NCBI GenBank assembly: GCA_021927905.1
Contig: BLLK01000029.1
Location: 744,001 to 808,000 of the forward strand
DNA: 64,000 bases
Direction of reading: 5' to 3'
Origin: Chaetoceros tenuissimus
Lineage: Eukaryota > Bacillariophyta > Thalassiosirophyceae > Chaetocerotales > Chaetocerotaceae
A model generated the notes under the pieces. The model was not told the origin of the DNA, made no database searches, and saw nothing but the letters and a program-made list of their open reading frames with translations. Below are positions 1 to 8,226 of the stretch, in pieces. The translations under genes and the position numbers were made by a program. Position 1 is the first letter of the stretch. Each line of letters starts with the position of its first letter.

Positions 1-1
1 T

Positions 2-739
2 GTTGAACAAAACATATTTTCACCAACTTTGGAAAGAAACCCACATCTGAAGACAACTGCTATAGCAGCTATGTTTGCCAAGTCTCCGTTGTGTATCGCA
101 TCTCTTCCTTCTGCAGAAAATTCTGATGGACTTTCATTTTCTCCTGACTTGATTGGTGCTCATGATGATACAGTGGAATTGCTCAGTAGGATCTTCCCAG
201 AACACGGAGTTGTAGGTTCACCAAGGCCTACAAAGGTCACAGATTTGCTGGAGGGGAGACTAGGTGCAATCCAAGCATATACCACGACTGAAACACCAAC
301 CTTGCGCATGAAATTAGGCGAAGAAGCAAAGGTTGTAGAACTTGAGGGGTATGGAGGCACCAAGCTTGGTTATAGTCAAGTAGTATTTGCTGCTGACGAA
401 TGCTTGGAAGATGATAGGAAAGACATACTAGCAGCATTCTGTGAAGCGACTTTTGAAGGATGGAGTAAGGTCATAAGTAATCCACAAGATGCTGTTTCAA
501 TGGTGAGAGAAGCAAAGAAGATGACTCAGCTTGATGACGAAAGCAATGATCATTGGTTTGACTCCGATAAATTTGAGTTGGAAATGGTACAACGATGCAG
601 TGAATATGTAAAAGGAACTCTCTCAAAATCAGGGAATTATGGTGTGATTGATGCCTCTCGCTGGGGTGAAGCGAATGATTGGCTTCTTGAGAAGGAGACA
701 AAACCTGATTTTGGCTTCGATGGCACTGTTTGGAAGTAA
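2..739 (+). CDS. SsuA/THI5-like (NMT1-like) domain protein, 5' end outside window
   Basis: The frame is open from base 2 and ends with TAA at 737-739, so this is the last 245 codons of a longer gene. The protein has the look of the SsuA/THI5 periplasmic-binding-like fold. A lobe contains TDLLEGRLGAIQAYTTTE, then GYGGTKLGYSQVVFA, and a helical C-terminal lobe follows (ILAAFCEATFEGWSKVISNP). In this family, fungal THI5/NMT1 makes the pyrimidine half of thiamine and bacterial members bind pyrimidine or sulfonate ligands. NMT1-like genes are known in diatoms. The N-terminal ligand-binding half is outside the window, so the choice between thiamine-precursor synthesis and another ligand role is open. 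The next gene is convergent. I saw no TPP-riboswitch core in the visible 3' flank. Confidence 0.65.
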   Translation, partial: VEQNIFSPTLERNPHLKTTAIAAMFAKSPLCIASLPSAENSDGLSFSPDLIGAHDDTVELLSRIFPEHGVVGSPRPTKVTDLLEGRLGAIQAYTTTETPTLRMKLGEEAKVVELEGYGGTKLGYSQVVFAADECLEDDRKDILAAFCEATFEGWSKVISNPQDAVSMVREAKKMTQLDDESNDHWFDSDKFELEMVQRCSEYVKGTLSKSGNYGVIDASRWGEANDWLLEKETKPDFGFDGTVWK

Positions 740-1047
740 GAGTGATGCTTCATTTGCTTTTCATGGAATTAAATGGTTGGATTAATGATAGGTCCATGTC
801 CAAATGTAACTTAATTGTCTTGCTAAGAAGTAAGACAATCTTACACTACACATTACTATTACTTTAATCTATTGGATCTCCGATAACTTTGAATTACATG
901 AGGCATATTTCGATAATATTTCAACATTTTTTTCTCTTGATCATACTATTTGCATTGATGATCAATGCCTAAAGGACATCAAGCCATGACTATCTTACCC
1001 TTCCCAAGTGCTGTCGGATAATCTCAATACATTTTTCGCATCTCTCT
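740..1047. other. intergenic 3' region with a small hairpin
   Basis: Non-coding stretch between two convergent genes. It is AT-rich. The only structure I see is an 8-bp perfect inverted repeat, ATTGTCTT at 814-821 and AAGACAAT at 832-839, with a 10-nt loop, placed about 75 bp after the stop of the THI5-like gene. It could be a 3' UTR hairpin. No open frame of convincing composition is present. Confidence 0.4.
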
Positions 1048-1476
1048 TTAGTATCTATACTTTGTCGAGTAGTCCTTTGGCGCGACAACAAGACCCCTAC
1101 CTTTTCTTGCACCTCTATAGACTACCTCAATGATATCTATAAATTCTTGCTTATCTGCTAGAGCCCAATTGATTTTATTGTTATCTCCCGTACCTAAATC
1201 CACCATAATATGTTTATTTCTATAGAAAAACATGGTTGTACATGGGTCAAAAAGCTCGTACATATTGTTGAAATCTGGCACCTCGTCAATATCAACAACA
1301 TAGATTACGGCAAAGTTCTTCACCTTCTCTGCGATATTCATTAATATTTCATCTTGCACCATACAAGTTGGATCTGAGTCTCTTCCAAACCGGATGACAA
1401 CCACTCTATCCTCTTCCGTAACAATAGCCTGATCGACCTCCCAACCAGAATGCAAGTGCGGTAGAAGATATGCCAT
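1048..1476 (-). CDS. DIM1: U5 snRNP thioredoxin-like protein DIM1 (TXNL4A / 15 kDa)
   Basis: A 142-residue intronless protein, exactly the length of Dim1/TXNL4A/Dib1 in other eukaryotes. It begins MAYLLPHLHSGWEVDQAI and contains EDRVVVIRFGRDSDPTCMVQD, IYVVDIDEVPDFNNMYELFD and the C-terminal VVAPKDYSTKYRY, all hallmarks of the family. It has a thioredoxin fold without the redox CxxC. It sits in the U5 and U4/U6.U5 tri-snRNP, where it is needed for pre-mRNA splicing. The start is the first ATG of the frame and matches the universal MxYxLPHLHSG start. It is divergent from the EF-hand gene, with 325 bp between the two starts. This is one of the surest calls in the window. Confidence 0.97.
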   Translation of the reverse strand: MAYLLPHLHSGWEVDQAIVTEEDRVVVIRFGRDSDPTCMVQDEILMNIAEKVKNFAVIYVVDIDEVPDFNNMYELFDPCTTMFFYRNKHIMVDLGTGDNNKINWALADKQEFIDIIEVVYRGARKGRGLVVAPKDYSTKYRY

Positions 1477-1636
1477 ATTGTAAAGTCGGTATACGAAGGA
1501 TATAAAGCGAAGGCAATTACTATTAGTGTATCAAAAGCAGCACTAAAACCAGGAATTCCTTCCTATTATGAATAAAATGCAAGCAACTACTACTAAATCG
1601 TCATGGATGAAACACCTACCAAATGACTTGTACCTG

Positions 1637-1648
1637 ATACGTACGTAT
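1637..1648. promoter_or_regulatory. 12-bp palindrome in a divergent promoter
   Basis: The region 1477-1801 separates the start of DIM1 (minus) from the start of the EF-hand gene (plus) and so must hold both promoters. A perfect palindrome, ATACGTACGTAT, lies near its middle and contains two overlapping ACGT cores, the class of site bound by bZIP factors. I see no open reading frame here. Function is inferred only from position and symmetry. Confidence 0.3.
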
Positions 1649-1801
1649 GCGTAAAAAGGACGATGATAATTAACCGCTAGTTACCTTCCTCAAGCGTTTT
1701 CACATTTCAAAAGCATCCATAGCCATTCAAACTTTACCCGAAGAAATATAACGGTTTACATAAAGTTATCTTCAGTTTAGTATTGTAAAAAGCATAAAAG
1801 C

Positions 1802-2221
1802 ATGTCTGGAAAAAAAGAAGAAACAGCACAAAATATAGGAGCAGCTCTGTTCTCAGGCAAAAATGATTCATTTGCTGGCGAATTCACGGACAAAGTGAAG
1901 AAAATTCATGAGTTCTTTGATAAAGACAAAGATGGGTATCTCAACTTTCAAGAATTATCAGCTTTACAATTAGTCACTAGTGGGCAAGAAATGGACGGTA
2001 CCCAATATGGAATGGTTTGTCAAGCTCTTCAAGTGTCACCGAGCAAAGGATTACCTTTGGATGCTTTGAAGCTTACATACGCAGCAGGGGCAAATATAGA
2101 CGATGATTACAATAAGGTCTTCCACCCTGTCCAAGCACAGAAAGCAAAAGATGAATCGACAGATGATGATGTGATCGAAGTTGGCGATGGAGGTTGTGCG
2201 ATTGATATTTCAGATCCTTAA
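1802..2221 (+). CDS. small EF-hand calcium-binding protein
   Basis: A 139-residue intronless protein. One clear EF-hand loop lies at residues 40-51, DKDKDGYLNFQE, with Asp at loop positions 1, 3 and 5, Gly at 6 and Glu at 12, so it should bind calcium. A second helix-loop pair around residues 55-95 (GQEMDGTQYGMVCQAL, then GLPLDALKLTY) may be a degenerate partner hand without ligands. The C-terminal 30 residues are acidic (DESTDDDVIEVGDGG). There is no signal peptide or membrane segment, so it is probably a cytosolic or nuclear calcium sensor. I do not recognise a specific family. Confidence 0.75.
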   Translation: MSGKKEETAQNIGAALFSGKNDSFAGEFTDKVKKIHEFFDKDKDGYLNFQELSALQLVTSGQEMDGTQYGMVCQALQVSPSKGLPLDALKLTYAAGANIDDDYNKVFHPVQAQKAKDESTDDDVIEVGDGGCAIDISDP

Positions 2222-2366
2222 TGATTTTAAAATTTGAGTAATTAATTTTTCATAATGAAAGAAAGCGAATAATCCACTATGGATGCGTATTAATAGATTT
2301 GTAACAACACACACAATTCGCCATCAAAATACTTTCATCTTGGTTTACTACTCGTACAACACTACC

Positions 2367-2404
2367 ACTGATTTCTTCTAATTTCTAACTACGAAGAAAT
2401 CAGT
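2367..2404. repeat. 12-bp perfect hairpin between convergent genes
   Basis: The 480-bp stretch 2222-2703 between the stop of the EF-hand gene and the stop of the TVP15-like gene has no gene. It contains the inverted repeat ACTGATTTCTTC (2367-2378) and GAAGAAATCAGT (2393-2404) with a 14-nt loop. It would fold as a stable hairpin in transcripts from either strand. It may be a 3' end signal or a remnant of a small mobile element; neither can be shown. Confidence 0.5.
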
Positions 2405-2703
2405 CGTCTGCGGATGCTTGTAGGGCCATTGTTATGAATTCATCTCTTTCCGAATTATAGATACTAGCTCCTTTTCTACCACCCCGCGTGTAGAGTGTAA
2501 AGAGCATTCATAATAAATAGAAATTGTGATGTAGAGATAAAAATTAACGATCGTTTCACAAAAATCACATTTATAAAAATCCAGATAAAGTTATTAGGTG
2601 AAAGTCTATACAAATATAAAAGCTCTTAATACATTATTGGTGGAAATTTTGCAGAACAAAGCAGTCTTCCTGATATATGTAAAACCCCTTTGGGAAGGCA
2701 AAT

Positions 2704-3506
2704 TTATACAGTTTCATCTGCATCATTCCCTTCAACCAAACCGCGAGTAGGTATGTAATAGTTGGAAAACAAAGCTGGTTTAGTATAAGATAAGACCAAG
2801 AGAAAGACTCCCATTGCCCCCCAACCAATTCCAGCCAAATATCTCAACCAATCCATTTTTCCAAGCAAACTGCCATTAATACCAATACACAAACATGCTG
2901 CGAAAATCATGTAAAGAGCCTTTCCCTTAACACTGTACATGAAACCAAAGTTTCTACGAATCATTTTATTCACTGAACCGATGGTGCACCACCAAGTTGC
3001 TTCGTAAAAGAATAGAAGTACTGAGAAGAGAATCATATAAGATGCAATAAACCAATCGGCAAAATTTTGTAAAGTTCTATTCTTCATGATTACAAATACC
3101 CCCAAAGCACACATGGCTACACATAGTCCAATAAGTACAAATGAAATAAGTCTATGCCATGTCTTGGATCTGTCTTTACTGTCAAGATATAAAAAAAGTT
3201 AGATAAGTCTTCTTGTGAATAGTGAAAGGAAAGACTGCTTATTCATTCTGATCCGTGCTCATGACTATCAAATGTGATGGTTGTTACCACAGGTGGTATG
3301 CGGTTGTGGAAGCATGCAAAATTGCGTATGCGTTACCACTATATATATCGTCTTAATGAAGGTGCGCACAAAAACATAATGTACAGTACTTACGTTACTG
3401 CTTTATTGCCCTCTCCTGTGTTCACAGGTTCCGCTGAAACAGCCGGTGCCCCACCTGTAGCTGCTCCAGGTTGTGCCCAGTCAGGCTCTCCATTATATGG
3501 TGACAT
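2704..3506 (-). CDS. four-helix membrane protein, TVP15/COPI-associated-like
   Basis: Two exons by eye: 3506-3394 (37 codons plus 2 nt, from ATG) and 3178-2704. The donor reads AC|GTAAGT and the acceptor TTGACAG|T, and joining restores one 195-residue frame. The N-terminus is hydrophilic and Pro/Ala/Gly-rich (MSPYNGEPDWAQPGAATG). Four hydrophobic segments follow, at about residues 50-68, 80-100, 120-140 and 148-165. The segment FMYSVKGKALYMIFAACLCIG resembles the conserved core of COPI-associated/TVP15 proteins of the Golgi. A Golgi or vesicle role is therefore likely but rests on this similarity only. The gene is convergent with the EF-hand gene. Confidence 0.6.
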
Positions 3507-3901
3507 TGTTTGTTGTAGAATTACTGCTGTTTATTAAAATAACTAGTTAGCATTCAAATGCATCTAAAGGGCACAGCACCAATTTCAAGAATGTGTTCGC
3601 AAAGAAGGGAGGGGGGTTTGTTCGTGTTATTTTAAATAGCAAGATATACTAACGTTATTTGGCTCTGAGCATTGACATTTTTGACAGAATCTCCAATGCT
3701 ATTAGTCTAGCGCTTTTACCATGCAAGCAACGTTAAAAACTTTTTATCGAGTCCGCAATCCTTTATTATTACCTACGTACATGAAAAAGAGCCAACACAT
3801 CAATGTGTAATGAAGTATTATATAAAGATTATCTATTGATTGGAAGGTCGCTTGCTTGAATTTTAAGAAGATGTACAAGAACCGTTCCTAGTAGAGTCAA
3901 A

Positions 3902-6379
3902 TTATAACTCATCTACATATCGTTGTGATACAGCATCTCGCTTTACCTTGTAACTTTGAGTCAATAATCCATTAGACATTGCAAATGGCTCAAGGGAAAG
4001 ATATACCTTGCCTACTTGCTCCCACTTGCGGAAATCTTTAGTTGCAGCACGCACATCCGCCATCAATGCCTTCTCTAATTCTTTCTTGCTTCGAAGATCC
4101 TTAGATGCATCAACCAACATTTGAATATCTGCACCAACCTCATCAATGTCTGCTTTTGGATCGTTGACTCTTTCATTTGCTTTTTGAAGCTTTTCCGCTG
4201 TGACACTATCAATGAAACCTGCGTTTGAAAGTTCAGATGGACTCAAGACTACAATTGCTGTAAGACTTTTTCCATCTTGTCCAGTCAACATTACTTGCTC
4301 CACCAGTGATGATTCACCAAGGATTGCATCTTCAATTGGTTGGGGTTCAATATTTTCACCATTTGAAAGTACAATGGTATCCTTGCAACGTCCAGTGAGA
4401 ATCAAATCGCCGGTCAAAGGATTGATTCTACCTAGGTCTCCAGTATCAAAAAATCCATACTTATCGACTGCCTTTGCTGTTGCTTCAGGGTTCTTGTAGT
4501 ATCCCTTCATGACTTGTGGACCTCTTGCAATTACCACTCCAACTTGACCATCTGGAAGAGCTTTTCGCTCACCTGAAATGTCGTCAGGCTTAATCTCTGG
4601 ATCTACCACACGAAGCTCGGTATCTGCACATGGTTGTCCAACGCATCCTCCCGTAACAAGATTAGAGTCACTTCTTCTATGAGCAATCAAAGGTGCGCAT
4701 TCTGTTAAACCATAACCTACACAAACTGTAAGGCCACAATTTTCATAAAAAGTTTCCAACGATCCAGCCAAAGCCGACCCTCCTGAAATGATAACTCTGT
4801 TTTTGCCACCAAACCCATCTTGTACTTTACTCCAGACAAGCTTATCTCCAACTGCATTCAAAGGAGTCAAGGCAGCAACAATAAGACTACTAATGAGTTT
4901 ATTTCCTTCACTACCCTTTTCTCCAACAACAAGTCCTTTAGCAATCTTGGAGTGCTTCGATCTCAAACCACTAGTTGCAGTAAAAACTTTGACGAGTGTT
5001 TTTACAGCTGCACTTCCATTTGCGAATTTATCTTGTACTCCCGCAGCCACCTTTTCCAATACACGTGGTACAAGCACAAGCCATTCTGGTTGATGCTTTG
5101 CCAAATCATTCTTGAAGTAACGGATACTTGAATAAACAACGCTACAACCTCTTGAAAGCATCCACAACTCGAATGCACGCTCAGTGATATGCCACACTGG
5201 AAGAAGGGACAACATCAACTCACCAGGAAGCGGTTCACTTTCATCCCATGATTTTGAAGGTGCAAGACGAACAGCAGTTTGATGTATCAAGTTACCATGA
5301 GTGAGCATGACTCCTTTTGGCTGGCCTGTAGTGCCACTAGTGTAGACAATGGTTGCAACATCTTCTTTACCGACGCCAATTGATTTAATGTCTTCTTCGT
5401 CCATTGGTTTTGCACTCTCCAATAAGTCTGAGAATACAACAATATTCAGTCCTAGCTCTGCACCAAGTGCAGCAATGTCTTCGGTTGATTTCTTTTCTTT
5501 ATGCATCAAAATAACATTTCTAACAGGTCCGTGAGAATCATTGTAAAGACCTAATGGATGCTCCAATCCTAATTTCTTTGCATCATTCGCCAACTTCTTC
5601 AACAATTTTACTCCTTGGAGAACAACCAATCCTGCAGAATCCGAGTGTTCGTAAATGTATCTCAACTCATCTGACGGTGCATCTGCTCCACGAACTGCTG
5701 ATACGCCACCGATAGTTTGGATACCATGATCAATCAATAACCATTGTGCAGAGTTTTCACCAAGAATTGCTACATTTGTGCCCTTTTTAACTCCAAGACT
5801 TTGAAAGATACTTGCTGATTTCTTCACTGCTTCATTGGCTTGCTTAAAGTTAAGGTCGATTTTAGTATCACAAAGATGATCGTCATATAATGCTCTTTGG
5901 TCAGGACTATATTTAGCCAATTGGGTCCAAATTTCTGGACAGTTTTGAATAGTTGATCTCATTGTATGAAGTTTATTAATAAGTGGATTACTTGATGAAT
6001 GATCAAGTGGATTTGTTGGTGTGTTTGTAGCTGGTAAGATATTACCAGTTCGGGACATTTTGCGTTTAGGAGATGGAACTACTCCTGATTCTCCAAACAA
6101 AACTGCTTCATCATCTGCATTCATAGTCTCATCGTCCTGTCAGAAATAGAAATTGAGTGAGATGGTGGAAGAATCTTGAGATAAAGAGGCATGAGTATTT
6201 TATCTTACCTTTGACACCACTGAAAATAAAGGTTCAAACGAAGCCGATTGTCTGCTATATCTTGACAGCGAAGCGGTATTTCCAGGCACTCCTGCATTTG
6301 GATTCTGTACAAATCCATGTACAGAAAGTACAGTGGATACGATACATAAAGAAGATACAATTCTGGAACTGAACTTCAT
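3902..6379 (-). CDS. long-chain acyl-CoA synthetase (AMP-forming) with plastid-type leader
   Basis: Exon 1 is 6379-6209 (57 codons) and exon 2 is 6136-3902. The intron has GTAAGA and CAG ends and phase 0, giving 801 residues. The enzyme activates fatty acids: ATP plus fatty acid plus CoA gives acyl-CoA. The AMP-binding signature TSGTTGQPKG starts near residue 323. GYGLTECAPL, DTGDLG and the long-chain-type LTGRCKDTIVLSNGENIEP follow. Exon 1 encodes a signal peptide (MKFSSRIVSSLCIVSTVLSV) followed by HGFVQNP, a good match to the diatom plastid cleavage motif with Phe at +1. The enzyme may therefore enter the plastid or lodge in one of its outer membranes. The start at 6379 is preferred to the internal ATG at 6124 because of the clean intron and the leader. 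A retrotransposon sits 242 bp upstream. Confidence 0.9.
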
Positions 6380-6615
6380 TTTTCTTCAAGCGAAACTTTT
6401 GCTAGTTTTCTCCAAGATGAAATTGCAATAGAAAATGTAGTCTTGCAACGATAATGAAGTTCCTACTCTTATCTTCCAAAAGAGCGATGGAAGAATAATT
6501 GGATGGAGATGGGTTCGTATTGTAGCAGTTAGGTGGAGAGATGTTGTTGTGTGAGATGTTGAGGCAATTGGTTGAAGTGCGTTTAGTAGAGCATCTTCTT
6601 ACTTTCTTATCCCTC

Positions 6616-6620
6616 ACTTC
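6616..6620 (+). repeat. left target-site duplication of the gypsy element
   Basis: ACTTC directly before the 5' LTR is repeated directly after the 3' LTR (11923-11927). A 5-bp duplication is usual for Ty3/gypsy integrases and shows that both ends belong to one insertion event. Confidence 0.95.
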
Positions 6621-6836
6621 TGCTACAGATGGTAGCTAACGGTTAGGATAACGCATCCTGACCTGACATGGATTATATTTAGCATTGGCAGAATTCTTTG
6701 GTTCTATTCTTCTTCCGTTACGTCATCAGAATTCTGATAAGAATTCTGTCTCTTTTATATTCGGAACAAACATTCTTTTAGGTAGCGATTAGTAACATAA
6801 TTCCCATCTAATTACTTTGAATCCTTCGTTGTATCA
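6621..6836 (+). repeat. 5' LTR
   Basis: 216 bp, beginning TGCTACAG and ending GTATCA. A TATA-like stretch, TTTTATATT, lies at 6753-6761, which would place transcription start near 6785-6790. Upstream of it are a TTACGTCATC site with a CRE-type ACGTCA core (near 6717-6726), a 14-bp palindrome ATCAGAATTCTGAT (6725-6738) and two more AGAATTCT copies. These are plausible promoter elements of the retrotransposon. Confidence 0.95.
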
Positions 6837-6855
6837 CTAGTAATTACTAATCACA
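6837..6855 (+). promoter_or_regulatory. primer-binding region without a tRNA-type TGG
   Basis: Only 19 nt separate the 5' LTR from the gag ATG. They begin CTAGTAATTACTAATC and contain the 12-bp palindrome TAGTAATTACTA (6838-6849). A normal primer site starts with TGG, the complement of tRNA CCA ends; none is present. Nine bases here (TTACTAATC, 6844-6852) are the exact complement of GATTAGTAA at 6787-6795 in the LTR, close to the predicted transcript start. Priming by the RNA's own 5' end, as in Tf1/sushi elements, is a possibility and not shown. Confidence 0.45.
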
Positions 6856-8043
6856 ATGAGTGATTCTAATGCAAATACACCAATCAAAATGTGGCCAGCC
6901 CTTGATTACGCAGACTTCGTAACTATCAAGCTTCAGCAAGATTTTGCTGATGGTTCCTATCGCAAAGAGAGTTTGCCAACCTTTGATGGAGAAGGTGGAA
7001 GCACTGGAAACGCGGAAGCCTTTCTCTATGTACGTGAGCGCTTTATCTCCGCAGCCAGCAACCGCAAGCTAAACTTTGACGACCTAGAAAAGTTCGAGAA
7101 CTTTGAGGATGTGCTTAAAGGGGTAGCGCAACACTACTGGACTGATACTGTTTCCACCCATGCAGATGTAGTGGCAGCAGCAAATGCAGACAAGTTTCAA
7201 GTTGCAGTGAACCTTATGATGATTAGGTTCTGCGGAGGGCGTTCTGGAGGAGATGCTCTTCTAGAGTACCTGCGTTCTGATAAAGTGAGAAAGGAAAAGA
7301 GCAAGAGTGTTGCGGAGCATGTAGGGAGATTCTGTACTCTTGTAGGATATGCCAAGGAACTCTTGAGAATCGTAGCGCCAAGACCTGATGATAACCTTGA
7401 GAAGAAGCTTGTTTTTGATTCCTTCCCATATCAATGGAAGTTGAATTTCACCAATTCAGGAGCTGTGTATCATGAAAAGTCTATCAATGAGATTAGTGAG
7501 TACATGGAACGCCAGAAGAGTACTGCAGATGCTGATACTTCCAAGAAACGTGCTCGTCATCAAGATCTGAAGAATCAGAAGTTCAAGCAGCGTAAGAAAG
7601 GAAACAGACGCGGTCAGACTGGTGGCTTCAGAAACCAGTGTACCAGACATGAGCCTCCACATAATAATCATGAATGGGAGGACTGCATTCTTAATCCAAG
7701 AAGTGCCAATTTCCGTGGTGATACTGGTAGCAGAGGCCGAGGAGGCAGAGGCCGTGGCAATGGTTATGGCGGCAGAGGCCGTGGTAACGGTGGAGGAAGA
7801 GGTCATCATAACCACTCCAACCACAACAATAATGGAGGACAGTCCTATAACTCCGGTAACAATCAAGGACATGGTCAGAATCAGAACTACAATTATCAAG
7901 GAACTCAAAATAATAACAATGCTAATACTCGTAGCAATCCAGAAAACGGTTCAAACCAGCAGGGTTCGAATGGCAGTAATGAACAACACTTCCTCATGGA
8001 CAATAACAACGTCTGGGGAGCACATCATGGTGCGTTCAATTAA
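6856..8043 (+). CDS. gag: retrotransposon Gag (capsid and nucleocapsid)
   Basis: 395 residues. The first 210 are a helical capsid-like region (for example LLEYLRSDKVRKEKSKSVAE, then HVGRFCTLVGYAKELL). A basic linker follows (KKRARHQDLKNQKFKQRKKG). Then comes a non-standard zinc knuckle, CTRHEPPHNNHEWEDC, at residues 262-277, with Cys/His ligands C-x2-H...H-x4-C instead of the retroviral CCHC. The tail is first rich in RGG repeats, then in Asn and Gln, which suits RNA binding and condensation. The start is the first ATG after the LTR. The gene ends in TAA and further in-frame stops follow, so no simple read-through into pol is possible. Confidence 0.88.
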   Translation: MSDSNANTPIKMWPALDYADFVTIKLQQDFADGSYRKESLPTFDGEGGSTGNAEAFLYVRERFISAASNRKLNFDDLEKFENFEDVLKGVAQHYWTDTVSTHADVVAAANADKFQVAVNLMMIRFCGGRSGGDALLEYLRSDKVRKEKSKSVAEHVGRFCTLVGYAKELLRIVAPRPDDNLEKKLVFDSFPYQWKLNFTNSGAVYHEKSINEISEYMERQKSTADADTSKKRARHQDLKNQKFKQRKKGNRRGQTGGFRNQCTRHEPPHNNHEWEDCILNPRSANFRGDTGSRGRGGRGRGNGYGGRGRGNGGGRGHHNHSNHNNNGGQSYNSGNNQGHGQNQNYNYQGTQNNNNANTRSNPENGSNQQGSNGSNEQHFLMDNNNVWGAHHGAFN

Positions 8044-8071
8044 GGTCCACGATTAAATAGGCTTAAGGCCG

Positions 8072-8144
8072 CTTCGTGAGGACTTGTTGGAAACGAAAAT
8101 TTCCACATCTGGATATTCAATATCACAAGTACTCACGAAGTGAG
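8072..8144 (+). repeat. inverted repeat between gag and pol
   Basis: CTTCGTGAG (8072-8080) is complementary to CTCACGAAG (8132-8140), and the second arm can also fold on itself (CTCAC-GAA-GTGAG, 8132-8144). The structure lies in the 183-bp gap between the two retrotransposon genes. It could affect splicing, translation of pol or RNA packaging; its role is unknown. Confidence 0.4.
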
Positions 8145-8180
8145 CCATTTTATGTAATTTCAATTTGTCTCATCCAATTT

Positions 8181-8212
8181 TTTCTTTATTTTCTTTATTA
8201 ACTAATCAACAG
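8181..8212 (+). promoter_or_regulatory. candidate 3' splice site just before pol
   Basis: A pyrimidine-rich run (8181-8198) leads into ATTAACTAATC, a close match to a branch-point sequence, and then CAACAG ending at 8212, 14 bases before the pol ATG at 8227. This is a complete, canonical-looking acceptor at the place where a spliced pol mRNA would need one. One strong donor-like site in gag, GTGAGTA at 7496, would join in frame with pol. Splicing is inferred only. Confidence 0.45.
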
Positions 8213-8226
8213 GAGTTGTATCCATC

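Noticed and set aside
813-840. Possible TPP riboswitch after the THI5-like gene
   Set aside because: Only a simple 8-bp hairpin is present; the CUGAGA and the conserved P4-P5 core of TPP riboswitches are absent.
3274-3537. 87-codon plus-strand frame
   Set aside because: It lies over exon 1 and the intron of the TVP15-like gene on the minus strand; the spliced minus-strand model is far better supported.
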